In this document: in pieces, positions 18,323 through 28,204 of the stretch
Numbering within the stretch: position 1 is the first letter of the stretch
Layout of the letters: each line of letters starts with the position of its first letter
Source: Achromobacter sp. AONIH1
GTDB taxonomy: Bacteria > Pseudomonadota > Gammaproteobacteria > Burkholderiales > Burkholderiaceae_B
Assembly (NCBI RefSeq): GCF_002902905.1
Contig: NZ_CP026124.1
Coordinates: 6,138,001 to 6,202,000 of the forward strand
Direction: 5' to 3'
DNA length: 64,000 nt
Notes under the pieces: generated by a model
Seen by the model: only the letters and a program-made list of their open reading frames with translations
Databases searched by the model: none
What the model was told of the DNA's origin: nothing
Position numbers and translations under genes: made by a program

Positions 18323-18343
18323 GTCTTATATAAGATATAAGAC
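18323..18343. promoter_or_regulatory. Putative repressor operator upstream of acnB
   Basis: A 21-bp dyad with 9-bp perfect arms GTCTTATAT and ATATAAGAC around a 3-bp centre (AAG). It lies just 2 bp upstream of the likely -35 box, in an otherwise GC-rich region. A GntR-type or similar dimeric regulator of central carbon genes would fit; the protein is not identified. Confidence 0.6.
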
Positions 18344-18345
18344 AT

Positions 18346-18374
18346 TTGCGAGCGGCCGGCCTTGCCTCTACAAT
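18346..18374 (+). promoter_or_regulatory. Likely sigma-70 promoter of acnB
   Basis: TTGCGA (18346-18351) and TACAAT (18369-18374) are separated by 17 bp, and the acnB start codon lies 45 bp downstream. The dyad at 18323-18343 touches the upstream side of the -35 box. Confidence 0.55.
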
Positions 18375-18419
18375 CCGTCCGGTAACCCTTCTTCCAACCC
18401 GACTTTGAGCAGGCCTTCC

Positions 18420-21011
18420 ATGCTGGATACTTATCGTCAACACGTCGCCGAGCGCGCGGCCCTGGGGATCCCCCCGCTGCCCTTGACGGCCAAACAAACC
18501 GCCGAACTGATCGAACTGCTGAAGAACCCGCCCGCCGGCGAGGAGCAGAACCTGGTCGAGCTGCTGACGCATCGCGTGCCTGCTGGCGTGGACGACGCCG
18601 CCAAGGTCAAGGCCTCGTACCTGGCCGCCGTGGCGCTGGGCAAGGAAGCTTGTGCGCTGATCAGCCGCGCCAAGGCGACCGAACTGCTAGGCACCATGCT
18701 CGGCGGCTACAACATTGGCCCGCTGATCGAACTGCTGGACGACGCTGAAATCGGCACCATCGCCGCCGAGGCGCTGAAGAAGACCCTGCTGATGTTCGAC
18801 TCCTTCCACGACGTGAAGGAAAAGGCCGACAAGGGCAACGCCAACGCGCGCGCCGTGCTGCAAAGCTGGGCCGACGCCGAATGGTTCACCAGCCGCCCCG
18901 AGCTGCCCCAGAGCCTGACGATCACCGTCTTCAAGGTGCCCGGCGAAACCAACACCGACGACCTGTCGCCGGCCCCGGACGCCACCACCCGTCCCGACAT
19001 CCCGATGCACGCCCTGGCGATGCTGAAGAACAAGCGCGAAGGCGCCGCGTTCCAGCCGGAGGAAGACGGCAAGCGCGGCCCGGTCAAGTTCATTGAATCG
19101 CTCAAGGAAAAGGGCCACCTGGTCGCCTACGTCGGCGACGTGGTCGGCACGGGTTCGTCGCGCAAGTCCGCCACCAACTCGGTGCTGTGGTTCACCGGCG
19201 AAGATATCCCCTTCGTGCCGAACAAGCGCTTCGGCGGCGTGTGCCTGGGCAGCAAGATCGCCCCGATCTTCTACAACACCATGGAAGACGCCGGCGCCCT
19301 GCCGATCGAGCTGGACGTGTCCAAGATGGAAATGGGCGACGTGGTCGAACTGCGTCCCTACGACGGCAAGGCCATCAAGAACGGCGAAGTCATCGCTGAA
19401 TTCGAAGTGAAGTCCGACGTGCTGTTCGACGAAGTGCGCGCCGGCGGCCGCATTCCGCTGATCATCGGTCGCGGCCTGACGGCCAAGGCGCGCGAAGCGC
19501 TGGGCCTGGCGCCGTCGACGCTGTTCCGCCTGCCCAAGGACCCGGTCGATTCCGGCAAGGGCTACACGCTGGCCCAGAAGATGGTCGGCCGCGCCTGCGG
19601 CCTGCCGGAAGGCAAGGGCGTGCGCCCGGGCACCTACTGCGAACCGAAGATGACCTCGGTCGGCAGCCAGGACACCACCGGCCCCATGACCCGCGACGAG
19701 CTGAAGGACCTGGCCTGCCTGGGCTTCTCGGCCGACCTGGTGATGCAGTCGTTCTGCCACACCGCTGCGTACCCCAAGCCCGTGGACGTGAAGACGCACC
19801 ACACGCTGCCCGAGTTCATCAGCACCCGTGGCGGCATTTCGCTGCGTCCGGGCGACGGCGTGATCCACTCGTGGCTGAACCGCATGCTGCTGCCCGACAC
19901 CGTCGGCACCGGCGGCGACTCGCACACCCGCTTCCCGATCGGCATCTCGTTCCCCGCCGGTTCGGGCCTGGTGGCCTTCGCCGCCGCCACCGGCGTGATG
20001 CCGCTGGACATGCCGGAATCGGTGCTGGTCCGCTTCAAGGGCAAGATGCAGCCCGGCGTCACGCTGCGCGACCTGGTCAACGCCATTCCGCTGTACGCGA
20101 TCAAGCAGGATCTGCTGACCGTGGCCAAGCAGGGCAAGAAGAACATCTTCTCCGGCCGCATCCTGGAAATCGAAGGCCTGCCGGACCTGAAGGTCGAGCA
20201 AGCCTTCGAACTGTCGGACGCTTCGGCCGAACGTTCGGCCGCCGGTTGCACGGTGCGCCTGAACAAGGAACCGATCATCGAGTACATCAACAGCAACATC
20301 GTGATGCTGAAGTGGATGATCGCCAACGGCTATGAAGACGAGCGCTCGCTGGGCCGCCGCATCAAGGCCATGGAAGCCTGGCTGGCCGATCCCAAGCTGC
20401 TGCAGCCGGACGCCGACGCCGAGTACGCCGCCGTGATCGAGATCGACCTGGCCGACGTGCACGAACCCATCGTGGCCTGCCCGAACGACCCCGACGACGT
20501 CAAGACGCTGTCGGACGTGGCCGGCGCCAAGATCGACGAAGTGTTCATCGGCAGCTGCATGACCAACATCGGCCACTTCCGCGCGGCGTCCAAGCTGCTG
20601 GAAGGCAAGCGCGACATCCCGGTCAAGCTCTGGGTGGCCCCGCCGACCAAGATGGACGCCACGCAGCTGACCGAGGAAGGTCACTACGGCGTGTTCGGCA
20701 CGGCCGGCGCGCGTACCGAAATGCCGGGCTGCTCGCTGTGCATGGGCAACCAGGCGCAGGTGCGCGAAGGCGCGACGGTCATGTCGACCAGCACCCGCAA
20801 CTTCCCGAACCGCCTGGGCAAGAACACCAACGTGTACCTGGGCTCGGCCGAACTGGCCGCCATCTGCTCGAAGCTGGGCCGTATTCCGACCAAGGAGGAA
20901 TACATGGTGGACATGGGCGTCATCAACAAGAGCGGCGACCAGATCTATCAATACCTGAACTTCGACAAGATCGCGGACTACAAGGACGTGGCCGACGTCG
21001 TCGAGCTGTAA
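18420..21011 (+). CDS. acnB: Aconitate hydratase B
   Basis: 863 residues, the usual AcnB length (E. coli 865). It isomerises citrate to isocitrate in the TCA cycle and, in many bacteria, 2-methylcitrate intermediates. The N-terminal HEAT-like domain ([20 protein letters not shown]) is diagnostic of the B type. The swivel domain precedes the 4Fe-4S core. Cluster cysteines are visible in '[11 protein letters not shown]' and '[10 protein letters not shown]', with another expected near '[11 protein letters not shown]'. The ATG at 18420 is chosen over a TTG five codons upstream. The gene is monocistronic between a strong upstream promoter/dyad and a strong terminator. Confidence 0.98.
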   Translation: MLDTYRQHVAERAALGIPPLPLTAKQTAELIELLKNPPAGEEQNLVELLTHRVPAGVDDAAKVKASYLAAVALGKEACALISRAKATELLGTMLGGYNIGPLIELLDDAEIGTIAAEALKKTLLMFDSFHDVKEKADKGNANARAVLQSWADAEWFTSRPELPQSLTITVFKVPGETNTDDLSPAPDATTRPDIPMHALAMLKNKREGAAFQPEEDGKRGPVKFIESLKEKGHLVAYVGDVVGTGSSRKSATNSVLWFTGEDIPFVPNKRFGGVCLGSKIAPIFYNTMEDAGALPIELDVSKMEMGDVVELRPYDGKAIKNGEVIAEFEVKSDVLFDEVRAGGRIPLIIGRGLTAKAREALGLAPSTLFRLPKDPVDSGKGYTLAQKMVGRACGLPEGKGVRPGTYCEPKMTSVGSQDTTGPMTRDELKDLACLGFSADLVMQSFCHTAAYPKPVDVKTHHTLPEFISTRGGISLRPGDGVIHSWLNRMLLPDTVGTGGDSHTRFPIGISFPAGSGLVAFAAATGVMPLDMPESVLVRFKGKMQPGVTLRDLVNAIPLYAIKQDLLTVAKQGKKNIFSGRILEIEGLPDLKVEQAFELSDASAERSAAGCTVRLNKEPIIEYINSNIVMLKWMIANGYEDERSLGRRIKAMEAWLADPKLLQPDADAEYAAVIEIDLADVHEPIVACPNDPDDVKTLSDVAGAKIDEVFIGSCMTNIGHFRAASKLLEGKRDIPVKLWVAPPTKMDATQLTEEGHYGVFGTAGARTEMPGCSLCMGNQAQVREGATVMSTSTRNFPNRLGKNTNVYLGSAELAAICSKLGRIPTKEEYMVDMGVINKSGDQIYQYLNFDKIADYKDVADVVEL

Positions 21012-21020
21012 ACGCCGCCC

Positions 21021-21079
21021 TCCAGGCCTTCGGGCCTGGACCAAGCGAAAAGGCCCTGGAGCGATCCAGGGCCTTTTTT
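21021..21079 (+). terminator. Double-hairpin terminator of acnB
   Basis: The first hairpin (21021-21040) is an 8-bp stem closed by a C(UUCG)G tetraloop. The second (21048-21079) is an 11-13-bp stem AAGGCCCTGGA/TCCAGGGCCTT with a GCGA loop followed by a T-run, a textbook intrinsic terminator. Confidence 0.9.
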
Positions 21080-21155
21080 CATGCTGCGCGTCGCGCGCCC
21101 CGCTGGCGACCGCGCCCGTTCCGTCACGCAGGGGAACGGGCAGGCGCCTGCGGCC

Positions 21156-21788
21156 TTAGTAGTAGACGTCCACGTAGTCGGTCAGACCGCCGCAGGCTTC
21201 CATCTTCTGCATGCGCCAGTACTTGCGCTTGCCGGTCGCGCGGAACTCGTAGTCGCCCGTGCGTTCGCAGCGGCGGCCCTTGTCCGGCGCGTCCAGGATC
21301 AGGATGGTGCCACGCAGAACGAAGCGGTCGCTGCCGATGGACACGACCTCGCCCTTGATCTTAAGCGTGCCTTCGAAATTGGACTGCGTGCCTTCCAGGC
21401 GCACCACGCCGTTCTCATCCTTGGCGTTCAGCTGGCCGCGCGAAGCCGACCAGAGCCATTGCAGCGTGATGCCGCTGTTGCCCAGCAGCCGCTCATACGC
21501 GGCCTGGTCCTTGACGTCGGTCTTCTGCACCGGCGCCAAGGCGCCGGCGCTTGCCGACTGCTCGGCGCGGGCGGCAGCCGTGGGCGCGGGCGCCGGCAGC
21601 GTCGCGGGCGGTTGGACAGCGGCGGGTTGTGCCGGCTGGTGTCCATGGGCCGATTGCGCGGCGCCGATGCCCGGCACGACGGCGAAGGTCAGGGCCGCGC
21701 TCACCGCGAGGGCGAACATGCCCGAAGCCCGCATTTTCCGAAGGGAGCCCGCCTGGGCGCGATCAACGTTCGTGTGCATGGTGTTCAA
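21156..21788 (-). CDS. Exported protein of unknown function
   Basis: 210 residues. A signal peptide ends near residue 45 (FALAVSAALTFAVVPGIGAAQ region), then a Pro/Ala/Gln-rich linker (about 46-85), then a compact C-terminal domain with 'GITLQWLWSASRGQL', 'FVLRGTILILDAP' and 'CERTGDYEFRATGKRKYWRMQ' and two Cys that could pair. No family recognised. It ends convergently to acnB. Confidence 0.7.
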   Translation of the reverse strand: MNTMHTNVDRAQAGSLRKMRASGMFALAVSAALTFAVVPGIGAAQSAHGHQPAQPAAVQPPATLPAPAPTAAARAEQSASAGALAPVQKTDVKDQAAYERLLGNSGITLQWLWSASRGQLNAKDENGVVRLEGTQSNFEGTLKIKGEVVSIGSDRFVLRGTILILDAPDKGRRCERTGDYEFRATGKRKYWRMQKMEACGGLTDYVDVYY

Positions 21789-22117
21789 CGATTAGGAAAG
21801 GTGGGACCAAACGGCCGGGCGCTCGCGCCTGGGCGCATAAATTAACACGTGCATCTGGCCCCGATAACATCGGACGCCGGCGCCGTGTGTCCATCTGTTA
21901 GAGCGCGCTCGGCCGCCGCGCCCGCCGCGAGCTTGCCTCGGAGGATTCGGCCGAAATCGCGCGCTGATTCATCGGGAATGACAGTCCGAGCGATCTTTTT
22001 CACGATTTTTCACCAAGCCGGCGCATTTTGGACGAAACGTTTTTATACAATCCAGGCACACATTGACACAGATAGCCCGCCGGGACGCCGGTGGAGCGCC
22101 TGGAGGAACCCCCGCCA
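21789..22117. other. Divergent intergenic region
   Basis: About 330 bp between two divergent genes for exported proteins. It should carry both promoters. A TATACAAT-like -10 candidate lies at 22044-22051 for the rightward lipoprotein gene, but no matching -35 box is evident. No gene seen. Confidence 0.45.
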
Positions 22118-22714
22118 ATGATCCGGCTCCTGATGCCGCCCCTGCTGCTGGCGCTCGCCGGCTGCGCCACCGCGCCGCCCTCGAACCCCGACAACATCTG
22201 CGCCATCTTCCGGGAAAAGCCGGACTGGCACGACGCCGCCCTCAAGGTGCAGAAGAAATGGGGCGCGCCGGTGCCCATTCCCATGGCCATGATGTACCAG
22301 GAGTCCTCCTTCAAACAGGACGCGGTGCCGCCCCGCTATTACTTCCTGGGCCTCATTCCCTGGGGCCGCGTCAGCTCCGCCTATGGCTACGCCCAGGTCA
22401 AGGACGAGACCTGGGACGACTACAAGAAGGACGCCGGCGGCTGGGGCTCCAGCCGCGACAACTTCGCCGACGCGATCGATTTCATGGGTTGGTACATGCA
22501 CAAGACCCAGCGCCTGAACGGCGTGGCCAAGTCCGATGCCTATGGCCAATACCTGAACTACCACGAAGGCTGGACCGGTTACCGCAACCGCAGCTACGAC
22601 CGCAAGGCCTGGCTCAAGACCGTGTCCCAGAAAGTCAAGGCGCGCGCCGAGCGCTACACCACGCAGTACAAGAGCTGCGAACAGGACCTGACGCGCGGCG
22701 GCTGGTTCTGGTAG
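22118..22714 (+). CDS. Lipoprotein with lytic-transglycosylase (SLT-like) fold
   Basis: 198 residues. The start at 22118 is preceded by GGAGGA; the signal peptide ends in a lipobox LAGC, so the mature protein is lipid-anchored. The catalytic domain has 'VPIPMAMMYQESSFKQDAVPP' (core MMYQESSF), with the Glu expected to be the general acid for glycan cleavage, then 'SSAYGYAQVKDETW' and 'YLNYHEGWTGY'. This fits a peptidoglycan-cutting transglycosylase of the EtgA/SLT superfamily. It converges with the TonB receptor gene. Confidence 0.85.
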   Translation: MIRLLMPPLLLALAGCATAPPSNPDNICAIFREKPDWHDAALKVQKKWGAPVPIPMAMMYQESSFKQDAVPPRYYFLGLIPWGRVSSAYGYAQVKDETWDDYKKDAGGWGSSRDNFADAIDFMGWYMHKTQRLNGVAKSDAYGQYLNYHEGWTGYRNRSYDRKAWLKTVSQKVKARAERYTTQYKSCEQDLTRGGWFW

Positions 22715-22736
22715 GCCGGCCGCCGCGCATGCGGCC

Positions 22737-24965
22737 TCAGAAGTCCATGCTGGCGCTCAGCATGAAGGTGCGCGGGCCGCCCAGCACCAGATAGCCGTTG
22801 CCGGGATAGCCGCCCACCGAGGACCAGTAGTTGCGGTTGGCGATGTTCTCGACGCGGGCGCGCAGCGTCACCACATGGCCGTCCACATCCATCATGTAGC
22901 GCAGGCCCGCGTCCAAGCGAGTCCAGCCGGGCACCTTGAGCGTGTTGGCATCGTCCGCGTAGGACGCCCCGGTGTACACCACACGGCCATCCAGCGTCAG
23001 GCCCTGCACGCCGGGGATGTCCCATTCCGCGCCCAAGTTGGCCTGAAAGCGCGGCACGCCGATGACGCGGTTGCCGTCGATGGCGGCGTTGCCGGTGGCG
23101 CGCTGCTTGGCATCCAGCCAGGTCAGGCCGCCCAGCACACGCACGCGCTTGCTCGCCTCGCCGAAGACAGTCAGTTCGACGCCCTGGTGGCGGTCCTTGC
23201 CGGACGCCGTGAAGTTGTTGTTGGCGTCATACGCGGCGCGCGGCTTGTCGGTCGAGAACAGCGCCAGGCCGGCGCCCAGGCCATCGCCGTCGTACTTGAC
23301 GCCGATTTCCTTCTGCTTGGAGACATAGGGCGACAGACTGGTGCCCACGTTGGGCACCGGCTTGCCATTGGCATTGGCCGGCGCGGTGTCGCCCGCGACC
23401 AGCGCCTCGATGTAGTTGGCATACAGCGAGACGCTGGGCGCCACCTTCACCACCAGGCCAGCCGCGGGGGAATTGCGGCTGTCGTCATAGGCGCCGTTTT
23501 CCTTGCCCGTGTTGTATGCATAGCTGCGCGAGGACAGGCGCTGATGGCGCAGGCCCAGCGTCAGCATCACCTTGTCGTCCAGGAAGGACAGGGTGTCGCC
23601 GATGGCGTAGCTGCTGGTGCGCGTGCGGCCCTGCAAGGCGGGATTGTCGAGGTCGTTGCCGCGCAGCGCGCCGGCGCTGAAGGCCGGCTTGCCGTAGGAG
23701 ACCGGATCGTAGAGGTTGGTCGGGAACGTGTTGGCGTAGTCCATCACGTAGGCGTTCTTTTTCTTCAGGTCGAAGAAGGACGCCGAAACGACGAATTCAT
23801 GGCCGACCGGACCAGTGCGGACCTTGGCGCGCAGGCCCAGTTCGCCGGTGTTGACGCTGTCCTCGCGCGTATTGTCGAAGCGGTAGAAATTGCCGGCGCC
23901 GGTGCGCGCGTCGGTCAGCGTGACGTTGCCCAGCGAATTGGCCTCGTCGCTGCGGCGCATGCCGAAGGCGGCCCAGCCGGTCAGCTTGTCGCTGAAGTCA
24001 TGCTCGGCGCGCAGCGTACCGAACACATCACGCTCGTTGGAGTACGACCAGGGCTGGGCGTAGTTGGAGCTGGCGTCGGGCGGCGCGGGCACGTGATCCT
24101 TCAGGCCCGGCGCGAAGCTGACGTTCGGGCGGGCGCGCTTGAGCTTGTTCTCCTGCCAGCCCACGTCGGCGGACAGGCGCGTGTCGGCCGAGCGCCAATC
24201 CAGGCCCAGCGACACCAGGCTGGTACGCGAGTGCTCGTCGTCGATGGCGGTGTCGCCGCTGCGCTGCGCCACGTTCAGGCGCACGCCGGAGCTGTCGCCC
24301 GGGCCGAAGCGGCGCGCGATGTCGGTGGAAATCTGATACTGGCCGCCGCTGGAGATGCCGGTGGTCAGGCGGGTCAGCGGCTCGTTGGGCGCTCGCTTGG
24401 GCACCAGGTTGATCACGCCGCCGATGCCGCCGCCATTGGGCACGGCGCCGGTCAGGAAGGTGGATGCGCCGCGCAGCACCTCCACCCGCTCGAACAGCTC
24501 GGTGGCGATGTATTGGCGCGGCAGCAGGCTGTACAGGCCGTTGTAGGCCACGTCGTCCGAGCCGAGGATGAAGCCGCGGATGAAGTACGACTCCTGGAAA
24601 TTGCCGAAGCCGCGCGCCACGCGCACGCCGGCGTCATTCTGCAGCACGTCGCCGACGCTGCGGGCCTGCCTGTCCTGGATCAGTTCGTTGGTGTAACTGG
24701 TGATGCTGAACGGCGTGTCCATCAGATCGCGCGTGCCCAGCAGGCCGACGCGGCCGCCGCGCGCCACCTGCCCGCCGGCATAGGGCTCGGCCAGGCCGCT
24801 GGCCGAGGCGTCGGCGCTGGCCTCGACCTTGATGGCGTCCATGGACACCGTGGGCGCCGTGGCTTGGGCTGGCATTGCGGACGGGGTTGCTGATGGAGAC
24901 AGGGACTGCGCATGGGCCAGGCACGGCAGGGCCGCGGCCATGCAGGCGAGAGTACGGATTTTCAT
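22737..24965 (-). CDS. TonB-dependent siderophore receptor
   Basis: 742 residues. A signal peptide (MKIRTLACMAAALPCLAHAQ) is followed by a plug domain with 'DLMDTPFSITSYTNELIQD' and 'ESYFIRGF', then a 22-strand beta-barrel that ends in a C-terminal Phe (SASMDF), as needed for outer-membrane assembly. There is no N-terminal signalling extension, so it is not an ECF-linked transducer. The overall pattern is that of hydroxamate/ferrichrome-type receptors, but the ligand cannot be fixed. The ATG at 24965 is preferred over an upstream one, because it opens a proper signal peptide. A Fur-like box lies upstream. Confidence 0.93.
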   Translation of the reverse strand: MKIRTLACMAAALPCLAHAQSLSPSATPSAMPAQATAPTVSMDAIKVEASADASASGLAEPYAGGQVARGGRVGLLGTRDLMDTPFSITSYTNELIQDRQARSVGDVLQNDAGVRVARGFGNFQESYFIRGFILGSDDVAYNGLYSLLPRQYIATELFERVEVLRGASTFLTGAVPNGGGIGGVINLVPKRAPNEPLTRLTTGISSGGQYQISTDIARRFGPGDSSGVRLNVAQRSGDTAIDDEHSRTSLVSLGLDWRSADTRLSADVGWQENKLKRARPNVSFAPGLKDHVPAPPDASSNYAQPWSYSNERDVFGTLRAEHDFSDKLTGWAAFGMRRSDEANSLGNVTLTDARTGAGNFYRFDNTREDSVNTGELGLRAKVRTGPVGHEFVVSASFFDLKKKNAYVMDYANTFPTNLYDPVSYGKPAFSAGALRGNDLDNPALQGRTRTSSYAIGDTLSFLDDKVMLTLGLRHQRLSSRSYAYNTGKENGAYDDSRNSPAAGLVVKVAPSVSLYANYIEALVAGDTAPANANGKPVPNVGTSLSPYVSKQKEIGVKYDGDGLGAGLALFSTDKPRAAYDANNNFTASGKDRHQGVELTVFGEASKRVRVLGGLTWLDAKQRATGNAAIDGNRVIGVPRFQANLGAEWDIPGVQGLTLDGRVVYTGASYADDANTLKVPGWTRLDAGLRYMMDVDGHVVTLRARVENIANRNYWSSVGGYPGNGYLVLGGPRTFMLSASMDF

Positions 24966-25141
24966 GTCGGGATGTGGGCGGGAATGGACGTCCGCAAGGC
25001 GGAACAAGGAAACACTGAATCCCGATGGGGCCACGCGCGGTTCGGCTTATGCGACCGGTACTGCCGCAGGGTGGCTTGCGCCGGCCCTGACTAGCCCGTT
25101 TACCAAAGGGGGCTGGGAATCTTGCGGGACAAATAATAACA

Positions 25142-25160
25142 AATAACAATCATTATCATT
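25142..25160 (-). promoter_or_regulatory. Fur-box-like operator
   Basis: AATAACAATCATTATCATT read on the plus strand; on the minus strand it begins AATGATAATGATTG, matching the left half of the GATAATGAT consensus well. It sits about 180 bp upstream of the siderophore receptor start, inside an AT-rich island, so iron repression by Fur is likely. Confidence 0.6.
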
Positions 25161-25346
25161 ACTTCCCTTGATTGAAATTACCGCCTTCGTCGCCCCGCGA
25201 CAACAGCGACGCCCGGTCAAGAAGATGCGATGAAATGCCCGTGGGTTCAGCCAGACCTGAAGCCAGGCCAGGAAATGCCGCCAGCCGACCATGGCTGGCG
25301 CAGCGCCGCTCCGGACGCATGCCAGCAAGGCGGGACTGTCCGAAAA

Positions 25347-26396
25347 CTACAGGTCGGAGGTATCGAGCGTGAAGGCGGCGGCGGCGCGGCCGATGCGGTC
25401 GTTGACCGCATGCCATGCGTCGTTGGCGGGCGGCGCCTGCACGACGATGCGGGCATAGCCCTGGGCGTCCAGCTCGCGCAGCAGCGCGTACAGCGCCTGC
25501 GCGTAGCGCGCCGGATCGGACGGCACCTGGCGCCATTGCACGCGGGCATCGGTCGAGGCCGGCGCGGGGTCGAACGACACCAGCGCCACCTGGCCCGAGG
25601 GCAGGCCGATGCCTTGCAGGACGTCGGCCACGCGCGCGTCGCCGGCCAGTTCCAGCTCGGTGCGCGGCGCGTAATGCGCCTTGAGCGTGCCCGAGGCGCG
25701 CGGCGCGGCCGCGTCGGGCGCGAACACCTGCGCGCCCAGCACCGCCTCGATCTGCGCGGCGCTGACATGGCCGGGACGCAGCAGCACGGGACCGGCGCCC
25801 TGGTCCAGCCGCGACAGGTCCAGGATGGTGGATTCGATGCCCACTTCGGACGCCCCGCCTTCCAGCACCGGCATGCCGGCCGTGACCTCGTCGGGGAATT
25901 CCGCGCGCACGTGCTCGGCCAGCGTCGGCGAGACCTGCCCGAACTTATTGGCCGACGGCGCCGCCACCCCGCCCTGCCCGTTCGGCTTGCCGGCGGCGAA
26001 AGCCGCCAGCAAGGCCTGGGCCACGGGATGCGAGGGACAGCGCAGGCCGATGCTGTCCTGCCCGCCGCTGACGGTATCCGCGATGTGCGGCGCGCGCTTG
26101 AGGATCAGCGTCAGCGGGCCCGGCCAGAACGCGTCCATCAGCAGCCGCGCCTCGGCCGGCACCTGCGCGGCCCAGTACGACACGTCCGCGCCCGGCGCGA
26201 TATGGACGATCACAGGATGGTTGGACGGCCGCCCCTTGGCGGCGTAGATCTTGGCCACGGCCTGCGGGTTCTCCGCGTCCGCCCCCAGCCCGTAGACGGT
26301 TTCAGTCGGAAAGGCCGCCAGCTCGCCGGCCAACAGCAGGCCGGCGGCGCGGGCGATTTCCTCGGGCGTGGCTGAACAGGACGAAGGAATAGCCAT
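25347..26396 (-). CDS. tsaC: Threonylcarbamoyl-AMP synthase (Sua5 type)
   Basis: 349 residues. It makes threonylcarbamoyl-AMP from Thr, bicarbonate and ATP for the t6A37 modification of ANN-reading tRNAs. The N-terminal YrdC domain (about 10-200) has 'AAFPTETVYGLGADA', 'KGRPSNHPVIVHI' and 'SANKFGQVSPT'. The extra C-terminal Sua5 domain (about 225-349) makes it the long form, roughly 150 residues more than E. coli TsaC. The gene begins 9 bp after purK, so it is the last gene of a purE-purK-tsaC unit. Confidence 0.93.
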   Translation of the reverse strand: MAIPSSCSATPEEIARAAGLLLAGELAAFPTETVYGLGADAENPQAVAKIYAAKGRPSNHPVIVHIAPGADVSYWAAQVPAEARLLMDAFWPGPLTLILKRAPHIADTVSGGQDSIGLRCPSHPVAQALLAAFAAGKPNGQGGVAAPSANKFGQVSPTLAEHVRAEFPDEVTAGMPVLEGGASEVGIESTILDLSRLDQGAGPVLLRPGHVSAAQIEAVLGAQVFAPDAAAPRASGTLKAHYAPRTELELAGDARVADVLQGIGLPSGQVALVSFDPAPASTDARVQWRQVPSDPARYAQALYALLRELDAQGYARIVVQAPPANDAWHAVNDRIGRAAAAFTLDTSDL

Positions 26397-26405
26397 GGAC
26401 GCGCC

Positions 26406-27596
26406 CTACTCCGGCGCCTGCATGCCCAGCGCCGCGGCGACGCGGGCGGCATCGGCCTGCGCCTGCGCCAGCGTCAGCGCGACGATGGTGACGTGGCCCA
26501 TCTTGCGGCCACGGCGCGCTTCGCGCTTGCCGTACAGGTGCAGCTTGGCGGTGGGCGTGGACAGCGCGCCGGCCCAATCGGGCTCGCGCTGCGCGTCCGT
26601 ATCGGCCGACTCGTACCAGATGTCGCCCAGGATGTTCAGCATGACGGCCGGCGCCAGCAGGTCGACGCCACCCAGCGGCAGTCCGGCCATGGCGCGCGCC
26701 TGCTGCTCGAACTGGCTGGTCAGGCAGGCGTCCATGGTGTAGTGGCCGCTGTTGTGCGGACGCGGCGCGATTTCATTGACGATCAGGCTGCCGTCCTTGA
26801 GGACGAAGAATTCCACGCACAGCACGCCGTGGTAGCCCAGACCCTGCGCGATGGACTGCGCCGCCGCCGTGGCGCGGGCCTGGCGTTCTGCGTGGGCCGC
26901 GTCCTGGCCGGCGGCCGACGCGGTGGACACCGCCAGGATGCCGTCGCGGTGCACGTTGCGCGCCACCGGAAACACCACGCTGGCGCCGTCGAAGCCGCGC
27001 GCCAGCACCACGGAGATCTCGTAGTCCAGCGGCATCAGCGCTTCCAGCACGCAGGGCACGCCACCGAATTCGGCATAGGCGGCCAGCGCTTCCTCGCGCG
27101 TGGCGATGCGGGCCTGGCCCTTGCCGTCGTAACCCATGCGGGCAACCTTGAGGATGCCGGGGAACAGGTTGGCGGGCGCGGCGCGCAGGTCGGCCTCGCC
27201 TCGGATCGCGGCATGCGGCGCGACGGGAATGCCCTGCGCGGCGATGAAGGTTTTTTCGGCGATGCGATCCTGTACCACGGCCACGGCATCGGCGGCCGGG
27301 CTGACGCGGCAACGCGCGGCCAGCGCGCGCAGGCTGTCGGCGGGCACGTTCTCGAATTCGGTGGTGACGGCGCGGCATTGCTGCGCCAGGCGCGCAAGGC
27401 CGGCCTCGTCGTCATAGGCCGCGCGGATGTGCAGGTCGGCGACCATGCCGGCCGGGCACTCCTCGGCCGGATCGAGCACGGCGACCTTGTAGCCCAGGCT
27501 CTGGGCGGCGTGACAGAACATGCGGCCCAGCTGGCCGCCGCCCAGCAAGCCGAGCCAGCCGCCGGGAGCGATGGAGAAAGCAGTCGATTGAGTCAT
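26406..27596 (-). CDS. purK: N5-carboxyaminoimidazole ribonucleotide synthase
   Basis: 396 residues, an ATP-grasp enzyme of purine synthesis that carboxylates AIR with bicarbonate and ATP. The start 'WLGLLGGGQLGRMFCHAAQ' is the signature nucleotide-binding N-terminus; 'KVARMGYDGKGQ' and 'NEIAPRPHNSGHYT' are typical ATP-grasp/active-site motifs. The ATG at 27596 lies 5 bp after the purE stop; a TTG at 27605 would overlap purE. Product goes to PurE. Confidence 0.96.
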   Translation of the reverse strand: MTQSTAFSIAPGGWLGLLGGGQLGRMFCHAAQSLGYKVAVLDPAEECPAGMVADLHIRAAYDDEAGLARLAQQCRAVTTEFENVPADSLRALAARCRVSPAADAVAVVQDRIAEKTFIAAQGIPVAPHAAIRGEADLRAAPANLFPGILKVARMGYDGKGQARIATREEALAAYAEFGGVPCVLEALMPLDYEISVVLARGFDGASVVFPVARNVHRDGILAVSTASAAGQDAAHAERQARATAAAQSIAQGLGYHGVLCVEFFVLKDGSLIVNEIAPRPHNSGHYTMDACLTSQFEQQARAMAGLPLGGVDLLAPAVMLNILGDIWYESADTDAQREPDWAGALSTPTAKLHLYGKREARRGRKMGHVTIVALTLAQAQADAARVAAALGMQAPE

Positions 27597-27601
27597 GCGG
27601 A

Positions 27602-28123
27602 TCAAGCCTCGGGCGGAACCTTCATGTCGCGCGCGGCCTGCGTCTGGCGGGCGCGGAACGCCACCAACTTCTGATGCAGGCCGGCGTCCGTGCCCGCCAG
27701 CGTGGCGATCACGTGCAGGGCGGCGTTGGCGGCGCCGGCTTCGCCGATCGCGAAGGTGGCCACCGGCACGCCCTTGGGCATCTGCACGATGGACAGCAGC
27801 GAATCCTCGCCGCGCAGGTACTTGGACGGCACCGGCACGCCGAACACCGGCACTTCGGTCAGGGCCGCCATCATGCCCGGCAGGTGCGCGGCGCCGCCGG
27901 CGCCGGCGATGATGCCGCGCAGGCCGCGCGCGCGCGCAGCGGCGCCGTACTCGGCCATGTCCTGCGGCATGCGGTGCGCGGAGATGACCTGCGCTTCATA
28001 CGGCACGCCGAAGTCTTCAAGCATGGCGACCGCGTGTTTCATGACCTCCCAATCGCTGGAAGAACCCATAATCACGCCCACCACGGGGGTGGCCTGCGCC
28101 GCTGCGGAAGTCTTGGCTGTCAT
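27602..28123 (-). CDS. purE: N5-carboxyaminoimidazole ribonucleotide mutase
   Basis: 173 residues, a class I PurE. Converts N5-CAIR to CAIR. Motifs '[16 protein letters not shown]', 'ISAHRMPQ' and '[13 protein letters not shown]' form the active site. It directly precedes purK with near-zero spacing, the usual arrangement. Confidence 0.97.
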   Translation of the reverse strand: MTAKTSAAAQATPVVGVIMGSSSDWEVMKHAVAMLEDFGVPYEAQVISAHRMPQDMAEYGAAARARGLRGIIAGAGGAAHLPGMMAALTEVPVFGVPVPSKYLRGEDSLLSIVQMPKGVPVATFAIGEAGAANAALHVIATLAGTDAGLHQKLVAFRARQTQAARDMKVPPEA

Positions 28124-28204
28124 GACCGATGTCGAGTGAAAAATAGTTGGGGAACCACGGCGCGCGCCGCGAAACCCAGTATTTTACCCGGCGCCGGCCG
28201 GCCG

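Noticed and set aside
18687..21044. A 785-codon open frame on the minus strand across acnB
   Set aside because: It mirrors the codon pattern of the certain acnB gene; sequence is His/Arg/Val/Gly-rich and not protein-like. A GC-rich shadow frame.
22875..24893. A 672-codon plus-strand frame across the TonB receptor gene
   Set aside because: Antisense shadow of the receptor; low-complexity Ala/Gly/Val/His composition and no ribosome-binding site.
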